Of a DNA stretch of 64,000 bases, positions 1 to 12,134 are shown one piece after another (within the stretch, counting starts at the first letter, position 1; each line of letters opens with the position of its first letter). A model generated the notes under the pieces. It saw nothing but the letters and a program-made list of their open reading frames with translations, was not told the origin of the DNA and made no database searches. A program made the translations under genes and the position numbers. The DNA lies in NCBI RefSeq assembly GCF_032062135.1, contig NC_092860.1, positions 71,254,381-71,318,380 of the forward strand. Direction: 5' to 3'. The DNA is from Pyxicephalus adspersus (lineage: Eukaryota > Chordata > Amphibia > Anura > Pyxicephalidae).

Positions 1-228
1 TAACAACGCAAACATTTTTTTTTAGGGCTAAGGGTGGTATGTGTGCCATTAGAAAGAATGATTTTTTAGGGGAACAGTGACTTTCAATGCAAGATCGCCA
101 GTAAAAAGCTGTCGGATAAGCGTGGCTCCGTGCACGAGCTTTTTCAGTTGTTGAATAGCGATAACGATTCCGGATCGCTAATACGAATGCGCGACCGATA
201 ATCCGATTTTGCTTGATGAATCAGGGGC
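1..228 (-). mobile_element. MITE, 'TGATTCATCAA' family, right part (left end outside window)
   Basis: Positions about 75-228 read as the reverse complement of the left part of the element at 37324-37720. Both share the tract ending ccgattttgcttgatgaatc and the distinctive CpG-rich core (cgccagt..aaagct, gagct..ttcagttg, ggatcgc..aatacgaatgcg). The terminus here is ttgatgaatcaggggc, the same as the right end of the 37 kb copy. The left terminus lies before the window. Noncoding; superfamily not determined. Confidence 0.75.
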
Positions 229-547
229 AATATATAGTGCTTCTGAATGTTTTTCCATTGTTCAGGCTTTGGAATAATACATAAATTGAATAAGTCAGAA
301 ATTGAAGTAGGTCAGAAAGAAGTATTTTGTAAGTATCTAAATCTCCACTTATTTGTGCATTATTTGTGTGCTGAATTCTTTCCCCTATAGAGTTGTCAAC
401 CAAGTGTTAAATGTAAACTATATCCAGCTTAAAAGCTAGTAAAGTTTCATTTTTTTCTCATGTTATTCTGATATCACCTTTGTAAATGTGTACTATCAGC
501 AGTGAACTCTGGCAGGGGAGAGGATGACTCCATGGAGTGACATTTAA
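229..547. other. unassigned AT-rich DNA
   Basis: Nothing recognisable: no coding signal, tandem repeat or terminal repeat. Confidence 0.5.
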
Positions 548-860
548 AGCAGAACTAAGGTCAAAACTTTAAAATTGCAATCAGGTGTGTCCTTTCTTGC
601 ACAGGGACAGATCATGTCCCTTCTGCAATAAAATAAAATTATTTTTAAACTTAAACTTATTTAAAAATATATATTTTTTTAAACTCTTGTATCCTAGCTC
701 CATCGCAGGAGCTGCCATCTTTATTCCGATTATTCTTTCAGATTCTAGATCTGTAGACATCTGTAGCCAGAATGACTACATGTGTGTCGGAGGTAATTTA
801 TTCTCGGCATCCCACATTGGTATCCTAATGTACATTTTACAAAAGAATAGATAATCTGAG
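548..860 (+). mobile_element. T2/Kolobok-like MITE fragment (TTAAAG end)
   Basis: It begins at a TTAA (544-547) followed by agcagaactaagg. The interior, with cccttctgcaataaaataaa and a 'ctagctccatcgcaggagctgccatc' type segment, matches the element at 6602-6830 and more loosely the one at 36685. TTAA targets with TTAAAG termini are typical of T2 MITEs in Xenopus. No right terminus could be found, so the copy is truncated or decayed. Noncoding. Confidence 0.6.
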
Positions 861-1654
861 TACTGTAGATACCTTTTCCATTGTATCTTAGAAAATCACT
901 GGTGGAATCCTGTCTCAACCAATAAATTAAGTAATATCAAGGACTAGACATCCACTCATTGAGTTATGTTTCAGCATCCACTTTTTGATACCTTTGTGTC
1001 AACTTTTTAGGGACCTCAGTTTGGTTTTATTGGCCCCAAAATCCGCCATTAGGCTTTTGCATTACGTACCTAGCTTTACTTGTTTACTTTACTTTTTTTT
1101 GGTGAGGAGTGAAGGTCAATCATCCTGATCTTTTAAAAAGACAGGATAGTACTTCAACCTTTCATCTGAGAGTGGTGTTTTCTTTCCATAGTATTTTGGC
1201 TACAATTCTACCCACCTTTTGTGTCCGCATCTAAGGGAAATTGCAGTTACCCCCTGGATGTTGTTAAATATATTGGGATTTGCATAAATTACACTTGTTC
1301 TTTCTGCAAGGTACATATTTAGGTATTTGTCATATCTTAGGGAACTCATAAAGGGTTTTCCACAATGTGATTACACTGGTCAACAAACATTTTCTTGCCA
1401 AACAGATTACAGTCATTTTAGATTATGGTTGATGCACAGATTCCAAATATGGTATTGGTTTTGCTAGATTGGCTCCAGTTTTGGAAATAATAATAATAGT
1501 ATTACCTCAATAATAATACCTCAATAATAACCTTATAGAAAACTAATGAACATGAATATTAAGCAAAATTGAACTAGATATGCCTACGTGTACAAAATTA
1601 AATTTTTGAAATACTCAATGTCAGTATATTCTATAAACAGTATATTTACAGAAC
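861..1654. other. unassigned AT-rich DNA
   Basis: Nothing recognised beyond a short cluster of (AAT)n-like units at about 1487-1535. It adjoins the 3' side of copy A and may include that element's untranslated tail. Confidence 0.45.
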
Positions 1655-3290
1655 TAATCACAAAAAAGTCATTAAAAAACTCAATTTGTATGATTTCCTT
1701 TTATGCTGGTGATCAAGACAATCACGTTGAAGGCTCCGGCAGTAGTCTGCCATCATGTGTCTATCCCATCTGCCCTGATACCTTTCTTCCATCACCTTTA
1801 TATCTTGATGGAACCTCTCCCCTTGCTCCTCACTGAAATCGCCAAGGTTTTCTGGAAATGTTTGCAAATGGCTATGGAGATAGTGTACCTTTATGCTCAT
1901 AGTAGCACTCAAATGTTTTAAGTTTAGAAGCAAGTTTTGTACCAGTTCTTTATTTGTGCTTTATGGTTACCCAAGAAGTTATTGACAACCATGACATAGC
2001 TGTGCCAGGCAGAAGCTTCAGAATCAGTCATGTAACTTGTGAAATTTTAATCATTTATCAGTTTTCGAATCTGAAGTCCATTAAAGATTCCTGCTTTTAT
2101 TTTTTCAGTACTCAATCCAGGGAAGAATCTACAAATGTATTTGAAGCAATCAAGTCCCTGTTCAGAGTTCTAACAAATTGCTTCATTAATCCCAACTTTA
2201 TGTGTAGTGGAGGGGGAGTGATGATTGATTGCTGTATAAATGAATGATGAATAATTTTTCTTTGTCAACCATTGTCTCGTTAATGATGTTCACTGCACCT
2301 TTTTTCATGTTTTCCCTTGGAGGCCATGTCACTTTTTTCCAGTGATCCTGCTTTGCTTTACTATCCCACAAGCAGAAGAAACATGGGTACTTTGTGTATC
2401 CACTTTGCTGTCCAAGTCGGAAGTTCACTATTTTTAAACCAACACATATGGACCATTGGTGTTCATGATAGCAAAGCTTTTGTAAGACCATTTTGATATT
2501 TTTATATTCTTCTTCCAAGTTTTGTTGAGTGACCAATTGGAATTGATGCATAGCAGTTACCATTATGCAGTAAAACAGATTTCAAACTTCAAGTGGAACT
2601 GTCTATGAAAAGCCGCCAGTCTTCTGCTCGGTATTCTGGTACTCCCATATAGACTAGTAGTCCAGGGATATTACAACAGTACACAAAGTCTCCATCTTCA
2701 CTGAAATATGGTAGGAGTGTCACCTCTTTTGTCCTATAAACCGTTATTTTAACTTCCGGTCTCAAACAGTTCTTTTCTTTTAGCCAGGATGCTAAAAGTT
2801 CAGATGACAGACTTAGGTCACGTATTAAATCATTGAGCTCTTCTTGGGAGAACTGCTGGTTTGATGAAACACTTCCTTCATATTCACTACCACTGCTAAC
2901 TCCTGAATTACACTCCAAACCCTGTATATCCTCCATGTCGGATACAGGAATATCAGGGAGATGTAATGGGAACATCAGCACCATGCAGCACAGGTTATTT
3001 TGCTGATTGCAAATCAGGGTACTCCCACTTGTTTTTCTTGTAATGATTGAAATATCTTACATTCACAGCACAAAAATAATCATTATGCTGATTTTTGGGC
3101 TCTCGCCATACCATAGGTACACTTAATTATATACTTTTCAGTTTTCCATGTATACAAATTTTCTACACAAGTTTTGCTACCATATGGGGAGCCCAAAACT
3201 TATCTTGGTCCTCCAGTTCAATACCAAAATATGCAAGATATGCTTGTTTCACAAATTCTTTAATGTTTCGTCTCTGTTTTTGCTAATAAG
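1655..3290 (-). mobile_element. copy A of an unnamed transposase-like family (GERFHQD family), degenerate
   Basis: On the minus strand four broken reading frames follow family order. N-terminal part at 3095-3290: an AYLAYFGIELEDQDKFWAPH-type motif. Then a degenerate VPMVWREP segment near 3080-3120. Then 2589-2984: acidic region, QEELNDLIRDLSL, YRTKEVTLLPYF, and EDWRLFIDSS. Then 2198-2563: YTKYPCFFCLWDS and a D/N-rich tail. Finally 1658-1933: NLKHLSATMSIKVHYLHSHL, GERFHQDIKVMEERYQGRWD, MMADYC. I recognise this arrangement from uncharacterised, repeated proteins in many animal genomes (for example Hydra, aphids and fishes), but I know no accepted superfamily name. The CxxC-WD segment, LHIKLGL segment and GERFHQD box are what one expects of a transposase, which is an inference. 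Several frameshifts and stops make it a dead copy. Copies B (41941-43755) and C (47281-48200) belong to the same family. Confidence 0.75.
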
Positions 3291-5057
3291 TATTCACCAC
3301 AAATGTAGCAAAATACATTAGAGTCATTTCAACAACTTCTTCTTAAAGAACTCATATTTCTGTAAAAAAAGGAAATGTATCAATAAAAAGAAGGCAAATG
3401 AAAGTTTCATGAAAATAAAGCTACATTTAATATTAAAAATAAAAAACATCGGTGTAAATAAAGATTGATAAAAACTAGTAAAATAGAAATAGAATCAGTT
3501 CAATAAAACTGATGTAATTTCTGGATTCATCAGACCTGAAATACACTAAATATATTAAAAAATCCTCGGCAAGTGATATTTTTTTTTGTTGAGCTGTGTT
3601 ATTGCTCTGTGGATTCACTTTTCTTAAATTTCTCAAACGTATTCAATTAAGGGACTATTTCTCCTTTTATCTATCAGCTTTTACTACACCAAAGTCTTTG
3701 GAACACATTTGATTGTTTAACATCAGGCTTCTGCCTCCCAGCTGTGTAAAGGTGCTATCTAGTCCTGAATTCACATGTATACCAAGTTGTACGGACTAGA
3801 TGTAGCATCCTTAGCTAAATTCAGCTTTGGTCATAAGGTTTTGTAAATGGCCACATGATTGTCGGGACTTGCCAATACCCAGAGGTTGCTTGTGAGGTAT
3901 AAAACATCCCATTTTTTATATATGGCCTTTACACTACTTTTTACTTGCACTCCTTCACTTCAACTTCAACCTATCAGTACAAATATGCACACTTTGACAA
4001 TGTAAATACCCCAGTCTTTTTATTTTTTACCAAGACTTTAAAAACAAAAGCAATTCTTTTTCACATTAAAAGGACATGCAATCAGATTTTATTACATTTA
4101 ACTTTCTTTTTCATTGTACCGTAGCTAGAGTGCTATAAAAAGGGCTTATCTCACGTTGTCAAACATCATTCCCCTATTCAAGTCAAAGGACAAATCCCCT
4201 TATTATTCACTATTATGAAGGCAATTAGTCTTTGGAAATATTTACATCCTTTAAAGAACTTTGTACTTTAAACAGGTGAGGGAGACCAGTGTTACCACAA
4301 ATAAAAGATAATAGCCATAGGTTTCTATCTTTAAAACTGCAGATTCAGATAAATATATACATTTATATTTATATATATATATGACTTTTCCTCATAACAC
4401 ACTGATAAAAATAATTGCCTTTTGTTGTGTACTTTCTTTGGCATAGTGGTTTTCATGCATATTATTTGATGTTTCATTTGACTCCAAGGTAATATGCATT
4501 TTGAACTGCACAATTTGCAATAGATCTTCACCTGTTTAAATATTAGCCTTTTTATATGCAGGAGCATTGACAATACATGGACGCCTTCCTTTTTTGTTGA
4601 GATAGAATAGTAAAATAAATATGTATTCTTTGTGGAATGGTGAGGAATATTTGACCATATGCCTAATTTATCAGCATGTTCCTAATAAGAATTGACATTT
4701 TAATATTCTGCAGCCAATCAAATTCATATTGTTAAAGCAGGTTTTAATTTGGTTGCTTTAAAAAGTAACTTATGTTTTTGGTATGAACACACTGAAGCAT
4801 CTGGTCTGTGATGCACATTTACATTTTCTCCACATATACTTTAATGTTGCATCTTTTCTATTTGGTGTCACCAAGTAAGAAATATAGGATATGATCCCTA
4901 TATTTCACAAGCAGCAATTAAACCTAAATTTAGGAATCATTATGACCCATAACAAAGCTGCGGATCAGTTTTTACTAAACTTGCTGGTATCAAAACAAAA
5001 TGCATTAAACTGACAAGTGGACATCTAGCATTTTCAGAAGGAGGTCAGTAGCCCTAT
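3291..5057. other. unassigned AT-rich DNA
   Basis: No gene or clear repeat family. 3509-3540 (tgatgtaatttctggattca) weakly resembles the 3' end of copy C (48150-48190) in opposite sense relative to the element, possibly a decayed terminal inverted repeat of the GERFHQD family. A short (AT)n tract lies at about 4369-4381. Confidence 0.45.
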
Positions 5058-5388
5058 TACTATTAACTTTTATTTATACAGCATCAACATATTACTCAGC
5101 ACCTTACGACATCCATAGTCATGTGACTAGTTGTTCCTCAGGTGGGCTCACAAACTAAAGTCTCTACTATAGTCAGATGTCATTACCACTGCCAAAGACC
5201 AGGCTTTGAGGCGAAGCCAAATAACCTACCAGCATGTTTTTTGGGATGTGGGAGGAAATTGGAGCATCCAGAGGAAACCCACACAAAATTCAGGAGAACA
5301 TACAAACTCCTTAAAGATAACATCCTGCCCAAGATTTGAACTTGGGACCCTGGTGCTGCAAGGGTGAGAGTCAACTGGCTGCCCCCTT
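5058..5388 (-). mobile_element. tRNA-headed SINE with L2-type tail
   Basis: Read on the minus strand it begins ggggcagccagt, has a decayed B box (aagttcaaatct at about 5331-5342), the body segment tttcctcccacatcccaaaa and aacatgctggtaggtta, and ends in ctgagtaatatgttgatgct and ataaataaaagttaatagtaat. This is the same order as the better copies at 10197 and 29658. No convincing target-site duplication. Confidence 0.85.
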
Positions 5389-6448
5389 ATACACTTTTCC
5401 TATGACATGATTTCTACTTTGTCTCTTTAGTAGGATTAATGAAATGAAAGCCCGATTCCAGCCAATACTAGTTTGTATAGAATGGGAAAAGGTTAATATG
5501 TCTGTCTGATCACCATACTGGAAGGAAGGGGAAAACACCACAATGGAGTTATGGACAGTTGTAAACATACAGATAGGAATGAGAGTTTTTGCAGACACAG
5601 AGCAATGAAAGCATCTTTTTTTGTAGTGTAAAATAGTAATTTTTTGTTCAGGTGTAACTATTTCTTAAATTCTTGTGGGGTCTATGGGACATGGAATCAG
5701 CCCAAAAAGAGGGGTAGTGTCTGCGTTTATATACCATGGAATAAATCTATGATTCTTTCCTGTTCTATGCCAAGGGCTCAGGTGGATGGTGATGTAATAT
5801 TAGAGAATTTTTGGCATTACGTCCCATAATAAGCATTAATTAAATGCCATAGTATGTTTTGAGTGCTGTTACTGATACTTTCTTTATGGGTGTCTTACCT
5901 ACCAGTAACATTCATACGTTTCTGTCATGTGACAATATACTTCAATATACTTCAGGTATCATTTAGGTTTAGTTCACACATTAGAAATGAATAGCAATAA
6001 GAAAATTTGGCATGCTACAATGCAAATCTTAATGAGGTTTAATGTGCACATGTCCACAGGACCATAGGTGTGAATAAAGCTTCAAAAATACAGTCACTGA
6101 GATTTTATTCAGTAGTTTTGCCAAGACAGAAAAAGAGTATCTTGGGAAAATGATGTAATCAGTCTACTCCAGCCAAATAGAAACCTTTAGCATTCTCTTT
6201 CCCAGTAGTGCTAACTAGGACTGTTTTAACACTTTTTTGGTAGCGCACAAGGAAATAGGAGGCATCAGCGTTGATCTGTACGACACATGTCTACCCACAA
6301 GGAAGGAAATGATCACTACCAGGATTTACATGACCATATAACATCTGATACTGATCTTAAATTATACCTGAAAATGATGGTGCCTATGCATTGGAGTGTT
6401 ACAGTTACACATTACATGCATATGTTTAACTTGAACAAACATATTAGA
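5389..6448. other. unassigned DNA
   Basis: Nothing recognised on either strand; ORFs are short and without family resemblance. Confidence 0.5.
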
Positions 6449-6600
6449 GGGGGTAGCATGAGTGGTCTAGTATCTAGCACTCTTGCCTAATTTCTAGGTT
6501 CAAATTGAAGCCAGGACACCTCCAAACATCCCAGTTTCCTCCATACTACCAAAAAAATGCAGTTACGTAATTGGGCTCCTCCATAACAATGCATAATCAT
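6449..6600 (+). mobile_element. SINE fragment (5' half)
   Basis: A tRNA-like head (ggtagcatgagtggtctag, then aggttcaaattgaagccagg) is followed by a shortened body with cccagtttcctcc and aaaatgcagttacgtaattgg. The distal LINE-like tail is missing. Same family as 10197-10545. Confidence 0.75.
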
Positions 6601-6601
6601 T

Positions 6602-6830
6602 CAAAGCGGAACTATACAGTAAAAATATAAAATTGCAGACAGACAGGCTCTTTATAGCAGAAAAGACAGGAGATGTCTCTTTTGCAATAAAATAAACATA
6701 CCTGCCTGTTCTGAACTTTTTAGGTACACTCACCTATCCTTGCTCCATCACAGCCACTGGCACCTTTACCCAGTCTTCTTCCGGGTTCAGGCAGGTAATT
6801 TTTTTTTTGGAAAAGGGCCACGGCCAGTCA
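6602..6830 (+). mobile_element. T2/Kolobok-like MITE
   Basis: Starts aaagcggaactatacag; the interior gatgtctcttttgcaataaa and tccttgctccatcacag closely parallels 548-860. The right terminus is not clear. Noncoding. Confidence 0.55.
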
Positions 6831-7376
6831 CTTCTGCAATAGACAACTTGCCTGCTTGCAATTTTTTTTTTACAAAATTTTTACAGAATAGTTTTACATG
6901 AACAATCTGGAACCATTCCTAAAGGAGATTAGGAAACATGGAAGTGTCACAAATGAGTCATTAAACATAATTAATAACAGAAACCAGTTTGCAGAACTTT
7001 TAAATTTACTGAGACCTGTCAGGTTTCAGCTAAATAGAACTGAATAGTGCATTTTGTTAAATAGTGTATTATTATAGTGTTTTTAGTTAGTGTGTTTAGT
7101 CAGTACATAGCAGACCGAATGAGAAACAGATATGCATGGTAATGCCATATTAGCTAGGTAAAGTGCAGTGAAGTTGATGCAGGAGGATTAACAAAAAGGT
7201 GTGCTCACATGATTGGACTTGCATATAGGTTTCTGATGTTGCTGAATACAAGAAAATTATGTCTGTAGCTTTATTCTCAAACCGAGATGCATGAATCTCA
7301 TGAATCAATTTTCAACATAAATTTAGCAAAAAATGGCAAACTCAATTTTCCCATTGTTGGCCAGCATGCTATCAGA
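6831..7376. other. unassigned AT-rich DNA
   Basis: Nothing recognised. Confidence 0.5.
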
Positions 7377-7380
7377 TTAA

Positions 7381-7690
7381 AGCGGACCTAAACTCAACAT
7401 TTTCACTTAATAATTAATAAATAATTACCATTTAATAATTACCATTAACAATTAGTTATTAATTAAGATTTTTCCTTTACATGTTAGTGTAGACCACCCT
7501 TACATGTAAAGGAAAAATGTATATTATTTTTTATATTTATAAGTGCTCTATTTTTTTTTTACCCCTTACAGCGGGCTACATCACCGGATCTAGCACCTGC
7601 CAAAAAGACCGAAGAGGACGGAAGAAAGAAGATGGTGGCGCCTGGTGCTTCCCAGCGCTGGGACGAAGAGGAATTTCAGGACCACGTTTA
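7381..7690 (+). mobile_element. T2/Kolobok-like MITE with internal hairpin
   Basis: TTAA at 7377-7380 followed by agcggacctaaactcaac, the same start type as other TTAAAG elements here. It contains a perfect 16-bp inverted repeat, tttttcctttacatgt (7469-7484) and acatgtaaaggaaaaa (7502-7517), and a GC-richer distal part (aagatggtggcgcctgg). The right end is approximate. Confidence 0.55.
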
Positions 7691-8689
7691 GAGTTTTTTG
7701 GCTGTTGTCACGATGCTCATACTTTCTTTTCATTTTTTTTTTTTTATTTTACCCCAACATTTTCACCCTAAAATGTTCTTTTCATTTTATGCTGTATGCT
7801 TTCACAGCTGTGTGTTTTTCTGGCAGTGAAGCAGTTACATTCTATATTGCTTCTCTCCTAGGGAGAACATGTGCACTGCCTCTTTCCACAGGCCTTGCTA
7901 TATATGTGTGTGTGGGGGCAGGATGACGTCAGTCGCTGCTGATGCTGTCCCACCCACTCACACGCCTGCAGTCCTTCCCTGCTTGGTAGTGACGTAAGAG
8001 CAGCCAGATCTCATTAAGAGAATTTCTTTTTCTGCCCAAGTGGGAAAATTATTGTTTCACTAACAATATCTATGTGTGTAGTGGTACTCCATGAAACACA
8101 TAGTTCGCACGGCCCGTACCTTATTTATGGCTGCTCTGAAAGTACTAAAAATATGTACTAATAATAGATTTCTGTTAGATTAGCATGTCTTTCAATATTA
8201 TTTGTGTAAAGTGAACTTAATATAAAAAACACCTAACGATTCAAAACATTGCATTACCACTCATATGTTAAAGCAATAAATTTAGGCATCGTGTTAACAT
8301 GTATTTCTAGGAAAATTTTTTTTTACATTTTTAATAGGTTTCTACTACTGACTGTGTCTACTACTGAGAAGATTCACCCCTGTTTCTGTCCTGACCACTA
8401 TAACCGAGGGATGAATAACAATCTTTCAAACACCTGTTTCAGGTTCACTTGTCTAAGAAAGGAATTTTCCTGTTAGGTATCCGGAAAAAGAATTGAAGAA
8501 AAATTCCCCTGGTGGTACACAGACAGCAAATAAGACTGGTCCCTGAGTTTGGACTTGGGTACCAATTTCAATTTAAAATGTACTACAGGGTTACTAGACG
8601 TAGTAAACTGCAGTTAATTATACATCCAATTACTACATTTCCAATGTATAAATTGAAAAAGCTTGTATAAAGAAACATAGTTTCCACAC
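7691..8689. other. unassigned DNA
   Basis: Includes T-rich runs near 7725-7750. No gene, no recognised element. Confidence 0.5.
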
Positions 8690-8907
8690 AACTTCTTCTG
8701 TCTCTTAAACCCTCACTACTTACCCACTATTCCATAGTGTGTGCTCCTATCCCCACCTCTTAGATTGTAAGCTCTTCTGGGCAGGGCCCTCTCGGCCTCC
8801 TGTGTCAGTGTCTGGCATTTGCATCCTCTATTTATTGTACAATGCTGTGTGATATGTTGGTGCCATACAATTACTGTTTATTATTATTAGTAATAATAAT
8901 AATAATA
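8690..8907 (+). mobile_element. L2-like LINE, 3' end only
   Basis: The segment ttagattgtaagctcttctg, then gcagggccctctc, tgtacaatgctgtgtgatat, and a terminal (TTA/ATA)n tract is the typical 3' untranslated end of frog L2-type LINEs. The same tail motif (tgtacagcgctgcgtaatat and gttggcgctatataaatac) closes the SINEs at 10197 and 29658. No coding part is retained. Confidence 0.8.
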
Positions 8908-9896
8908 GTTGTGGTAAAAATCCGCTTGCGTGTATAACTTATCTTTGTTTGTGTATTCATCCTTCATGATCCACTTACATTGCTGAAGTGTGTTCTTTGG
9001 CCCCTACTCAAAGGTTTCCATCCCAGGTTTCTCAGCAAGGCCGTATGTATGCATGTTTAGGTGCATAGTGCAGATTATGTCCATGCTTGTGATATGTATA
9101 TATTTGTGTGAAATATGCAGGTTTTGTGTGCATGTTGGTTTTTTTATAGTACAGGTTGTGTTTATGCATGGGGTTTTAGTGTAGAGTTATATGTGTGTTT
9201 GTGTGCAATGTGTAGACTGTGTTTTTTTGTATGCATAGTGTAGGTTTATGTGTATGTATATTGTGTATAGTGCATAAACACCCACTTCTTCAGCATCATA
9301 TTCACCTACAAGGGCATTTTGATATTTGCCTAAATCCTTCCAAGTTCCAGCTCATTCCCTATGTCTCAGCTGAGGGCTCTTAGGTGGAGAACTAAAGCAG
9401 GGTGTGTGATGTTTTTCCTCAGCTATATTCTGCCTGCATTGCACAGAAAAAAGCACATCACAGGGTCTAAAATGAAGTATGCAAAATTAGCATGTCAATA
9501 AGAAGGGAAGGAGAAACCAGGGAAGGCAAAAAACAAGCAGATAAAATGGTAACTTTTTAAATCCTGTGTAGTCACTTTGTCAAACTCCACAGTAACTAGT
9601 TTGTAGCACACCATTCATTTCTTAACAGATTTTAAAATGTTTTTCAAATGCATTTTAGGGACAAATATAATCAAAAAAGGTATGTAATAACTTCCCTTTT
9701 AAATTGTAGGGAGCCAAAAATGTATGGAATGTTACGATTTTAAATATAGCACTGTTTTAACAGTAAATTGCTGTAAGCTGGCAAGAACTGTGGGGAAGAA
9801 GTGCACATATCTTTAAAAAGGAACACTTAGATTCAATTCGGCAACATCCCTGGAGTACATTTAAGGATAAAGCTGGGCCCTGGTATCTGATAAGGA
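8908..9896. other. unassigned DNA, partly TG-rich
   Basis: 9030-9270 is rich in imperfect tgtgtatg/tgtttg units (cryptic TG/TATG simplicity). Otherwise nothing recognised. Confidence 0.5.
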
Positions 9897-10196
9897 CAGG
9901 GGTGTCAAACTCAAATCACATAGGGAGCCGAATCTAAAACAAAGGCGGACCAAACTTTTTATTAAGATACATAGTCTTAGTAGAAGTAAAGATCATTCCT
10001 CACCCATAGACACCTTATCACACGCCAACTTCGTACATTAATCATGTTCTGATAATAAGAACATGCTTGTCTTCGTGAAGCATGAACATATATTTGCCTT
10101 ACCATTTTTCATTAAATTGTCTCCTTTCTGCATCAACTTTTCTCTTCTTGGACATTTTGGAAGTGATTGCTTTTTTGTTCTCAGTGGCTTTTTCTG
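9897..10196 (-). mobile_element. hAT transposon remnant: 3' terminus joined to transposase N-terminus
   Basis: The left end caggggtgtcaaactcaaat matches the terminal repeat of the hAT MITE at 33354. About 140 bases further in, the minus strand encodes MSKKRKVDAERRQFNEKW, a stop, then GKYMFMLHEDKHVLI (Met codon at about 10152-10154). This resembles the N-terminus of Charlie-type hAT transposases, just before the zinc-finger region. The N-terminus lying so close to what should be the far terminus implies a large internal deletion. The SINE at 10197 is inserted on the right side. Confidence 0.65.
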
Positions 10197-10545
10197 ATGT
10201 AGGTGGCACGGTGGCAGCACTCTGGCCTTTGTAGCGCTAGGTCCCAGGTTCGAATCTTGGCCAGGACACTATCTGCATGGAGTTTGCAGGTTCTCCCCGT
10301 GTCTGCGTGGCTTTCTTCACGGTACTCCTTACGGATTCCTCCCACCTCCCAAAAACATGCAGTAAGGTTAATTAACTTCTCCCTAAAAAATTGACCTTAG
10401 ACTACATTAATGACATATGACTATGGTAGGGAAATTATATTGTGAGCTACTTTGAGGGACAGTTAGTGACACGACTATCGACTTTGTACAGCGCTGCGTA
10501 ATATGTTGGCGCTATATAAATACTGTGTAATATTAATAATGTAGG
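10197..10545 (+). mobile_element. tRNA-headed SINE, near full length
   Basis: Head ggtggcacggtggcagcact (A-box region shortened) and B box ggttcgaatc at 10247-10256, as in RNA polymerase III internal promoters. The body has gcatggagtttgcaggttct, cctcccacctcccaaaaaca and ttgagggacagttagtgaca. The tail is gtacagcgctgcgtaatatg, gttggcgctatataaatac and (aat)n. It is flanked by atgtaggtg on both sides (left copy about 10197-10205 overlapping the head; right copy about 10540-10548), a probable TSD inside a hAT remnant. The tail matches L2 3' ends, which suggests mobilisation by L2 machinery. Confidence 0.9.
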
Positions 10546-11310
10546 TGTACCTGACCTATCTTGGCTTGTCTATGTGAGGGGAATGGATGCCTGAGTCTGG
10601 AGGCATTACTAACTGCTGGAGTATGAAGAAGCAACTGGAGTCCTTCTGCCTGCAGTGTGGTCAGGCACTTGTATGGACCACCCTGCTTCTACCTAGCTTT
10701 TTGGGACTGGGTTCTACTGCCTGCAAATGTTAGTCACTTGGATGTGGCACAGTCACTGTGGGCCTTGTAAAACAGCCAGACGGGCTGGATTGTGTTTGAG
10801 GCCTGTGCATTAGGTTTTTGAAACAGGAGAAAATATTTGCTTGCATTGGCATGAAAAGTGTTTCCTCTGGAAATATAAAAGCTGTTGTTTTGGGTGCTTC
10901 CAGATGACCGTTCCGAGGCCCAGGAAGGGAAATTGGGTCATAAGAGGCAAAGGGAAGCTTGCACTCAGCCAATTCATATTTAATACCCTCCAATAGGCCC
11001 TGACAAAATGGGACTTCTATAACCTCATTTTTCTAAGCAAGCTCAGTTGTAAAAGTTCAGAAACTAGACTGTATATTGACCTATGGTTGGGGATTCATGG
11101 CAAAGGCTCTTCCTTCCTAGGTGACATCTTCTTATCTGCTTGCAGTGTACTGCAACTTTTACAGCAGGGGTTTAAACAGTGGGGTGTGTTCATGCCCCTG
11201 ACAACTACATAAGACAGTGGATACTTTCCCTGTTCATTAGCAACTATTGAGATCTGTTAGTGAACAGAGCAAGGAGCATGACTCCAGTAGCGTGGATCAT
11301 CGCCCTCTCT
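10546..11310. other. unassigned DNA
   Basis: May include the right part of the hAT remnant interrupted by the SINE, but no hAT terminus was found. No coding signal. Confidence 0.45.
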
Positions 11311-11710
11311 CACCCTTAAACTGTTTTTCCCTCCCCCAGTTTCAATAAACATTTCCCACTTAAAACATTTCCCGCACTTAACAAAATTTTTGATTTTAAA
11401 CATTTTCCGCACCCTACGTTTACTATCCTCGCCTTCTCAATTCTCCCACCTCTTTTTACTTACCAGCCCTCCCTCTTTCTCCAAAAAACACAAGCAGCCG
11501 TTTATTTAACAAATATAAACTTCTTTTATTAAACAATAAATAACCAATAAATAACCATCTTAAATAACATACAAATAAATAACATACATTACCATAATTT
11601 AACATTCAAATTATCATCACATTAACATAACATAACATTAGCATATTAATAACCAATAATATTTCAAAATTGCTAAATCCATAAAACTTTCTTTAACCAA
11701 TTATAACTAA
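11311..11710. other. A/C-rich tract, probably distal 3' part of the Ngaro element
   Basis: A pyrimidine/A-rich stretch with repeats of aataaataac/ataacata type (11530-11650). It continues in composition beyond the inserted MITE at 11711-12134 into the Ngaro coding remains, so it is probably that element's noncoding 3' region. No boundary could be established. Confidence 0.35.
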
Positions 11711-12134
11711 AGGTGCGTACACACTTCCAATTTTTATCGTTCCAATCGAACGACGAACGATCGATTGGGCAAAAAATCGTTCGTAAAAACGTAACCAACG
11801 ACGCCGACGAACGAGGAAAGTCGCTGGAAACGAACGACCGGACCGACGGATCGGATTGGACGACGATCGTTGAACATCGTTCGTGTGTACGGTCGTTCGT
11901 TGATCGTCCATGGGCTGAGCATGCGTGATGAACGAACGTCCGTTCACTTTCCTGTCGTGCACATAGTTCCTCTATCGCTTAAACGATCGTATCTATTGTG
12001 TGTACAATATCTACGAACGATCGTGTCGTTACCTCTATGTGCAGGATCGGTGCTATACGATCGTTCATATATATCGTGCATGAACGTTCGTCGTTCGTTT
12101 TCCGACGATAATAATTGGAAGTGTGTATGTAGCT
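11711..12134 (+). mobile_element. MITE with AGCTGCGTACACAC-type TIRs, TAA target duplication
   Basis: Left end aggtgcgtacacacttccaa and right end ttggaagtgtgtatgtagct form inverted termini. TAA flanks both sides (11708-11710 and 12135-12137). The core is packed with cgaacga/cgatcgt units and retains many CpGs. The element at 46473-46906 is the same family in opposite orientation. A 3-bp TAA/TTA duplication is what PIF/Harbinger elements make; that assignment is inferred. The short ORFs inside it are by-products of the repeat. It is inserted in the 3' region of the Ngaro element. Confidence 0.85.

Noticed and set aside
10197..10260. tRNA gene at the SINE head
   Set aside because: B box present, but no full cloverleaf, and it is followed by the SINE body and LINE-like tail.
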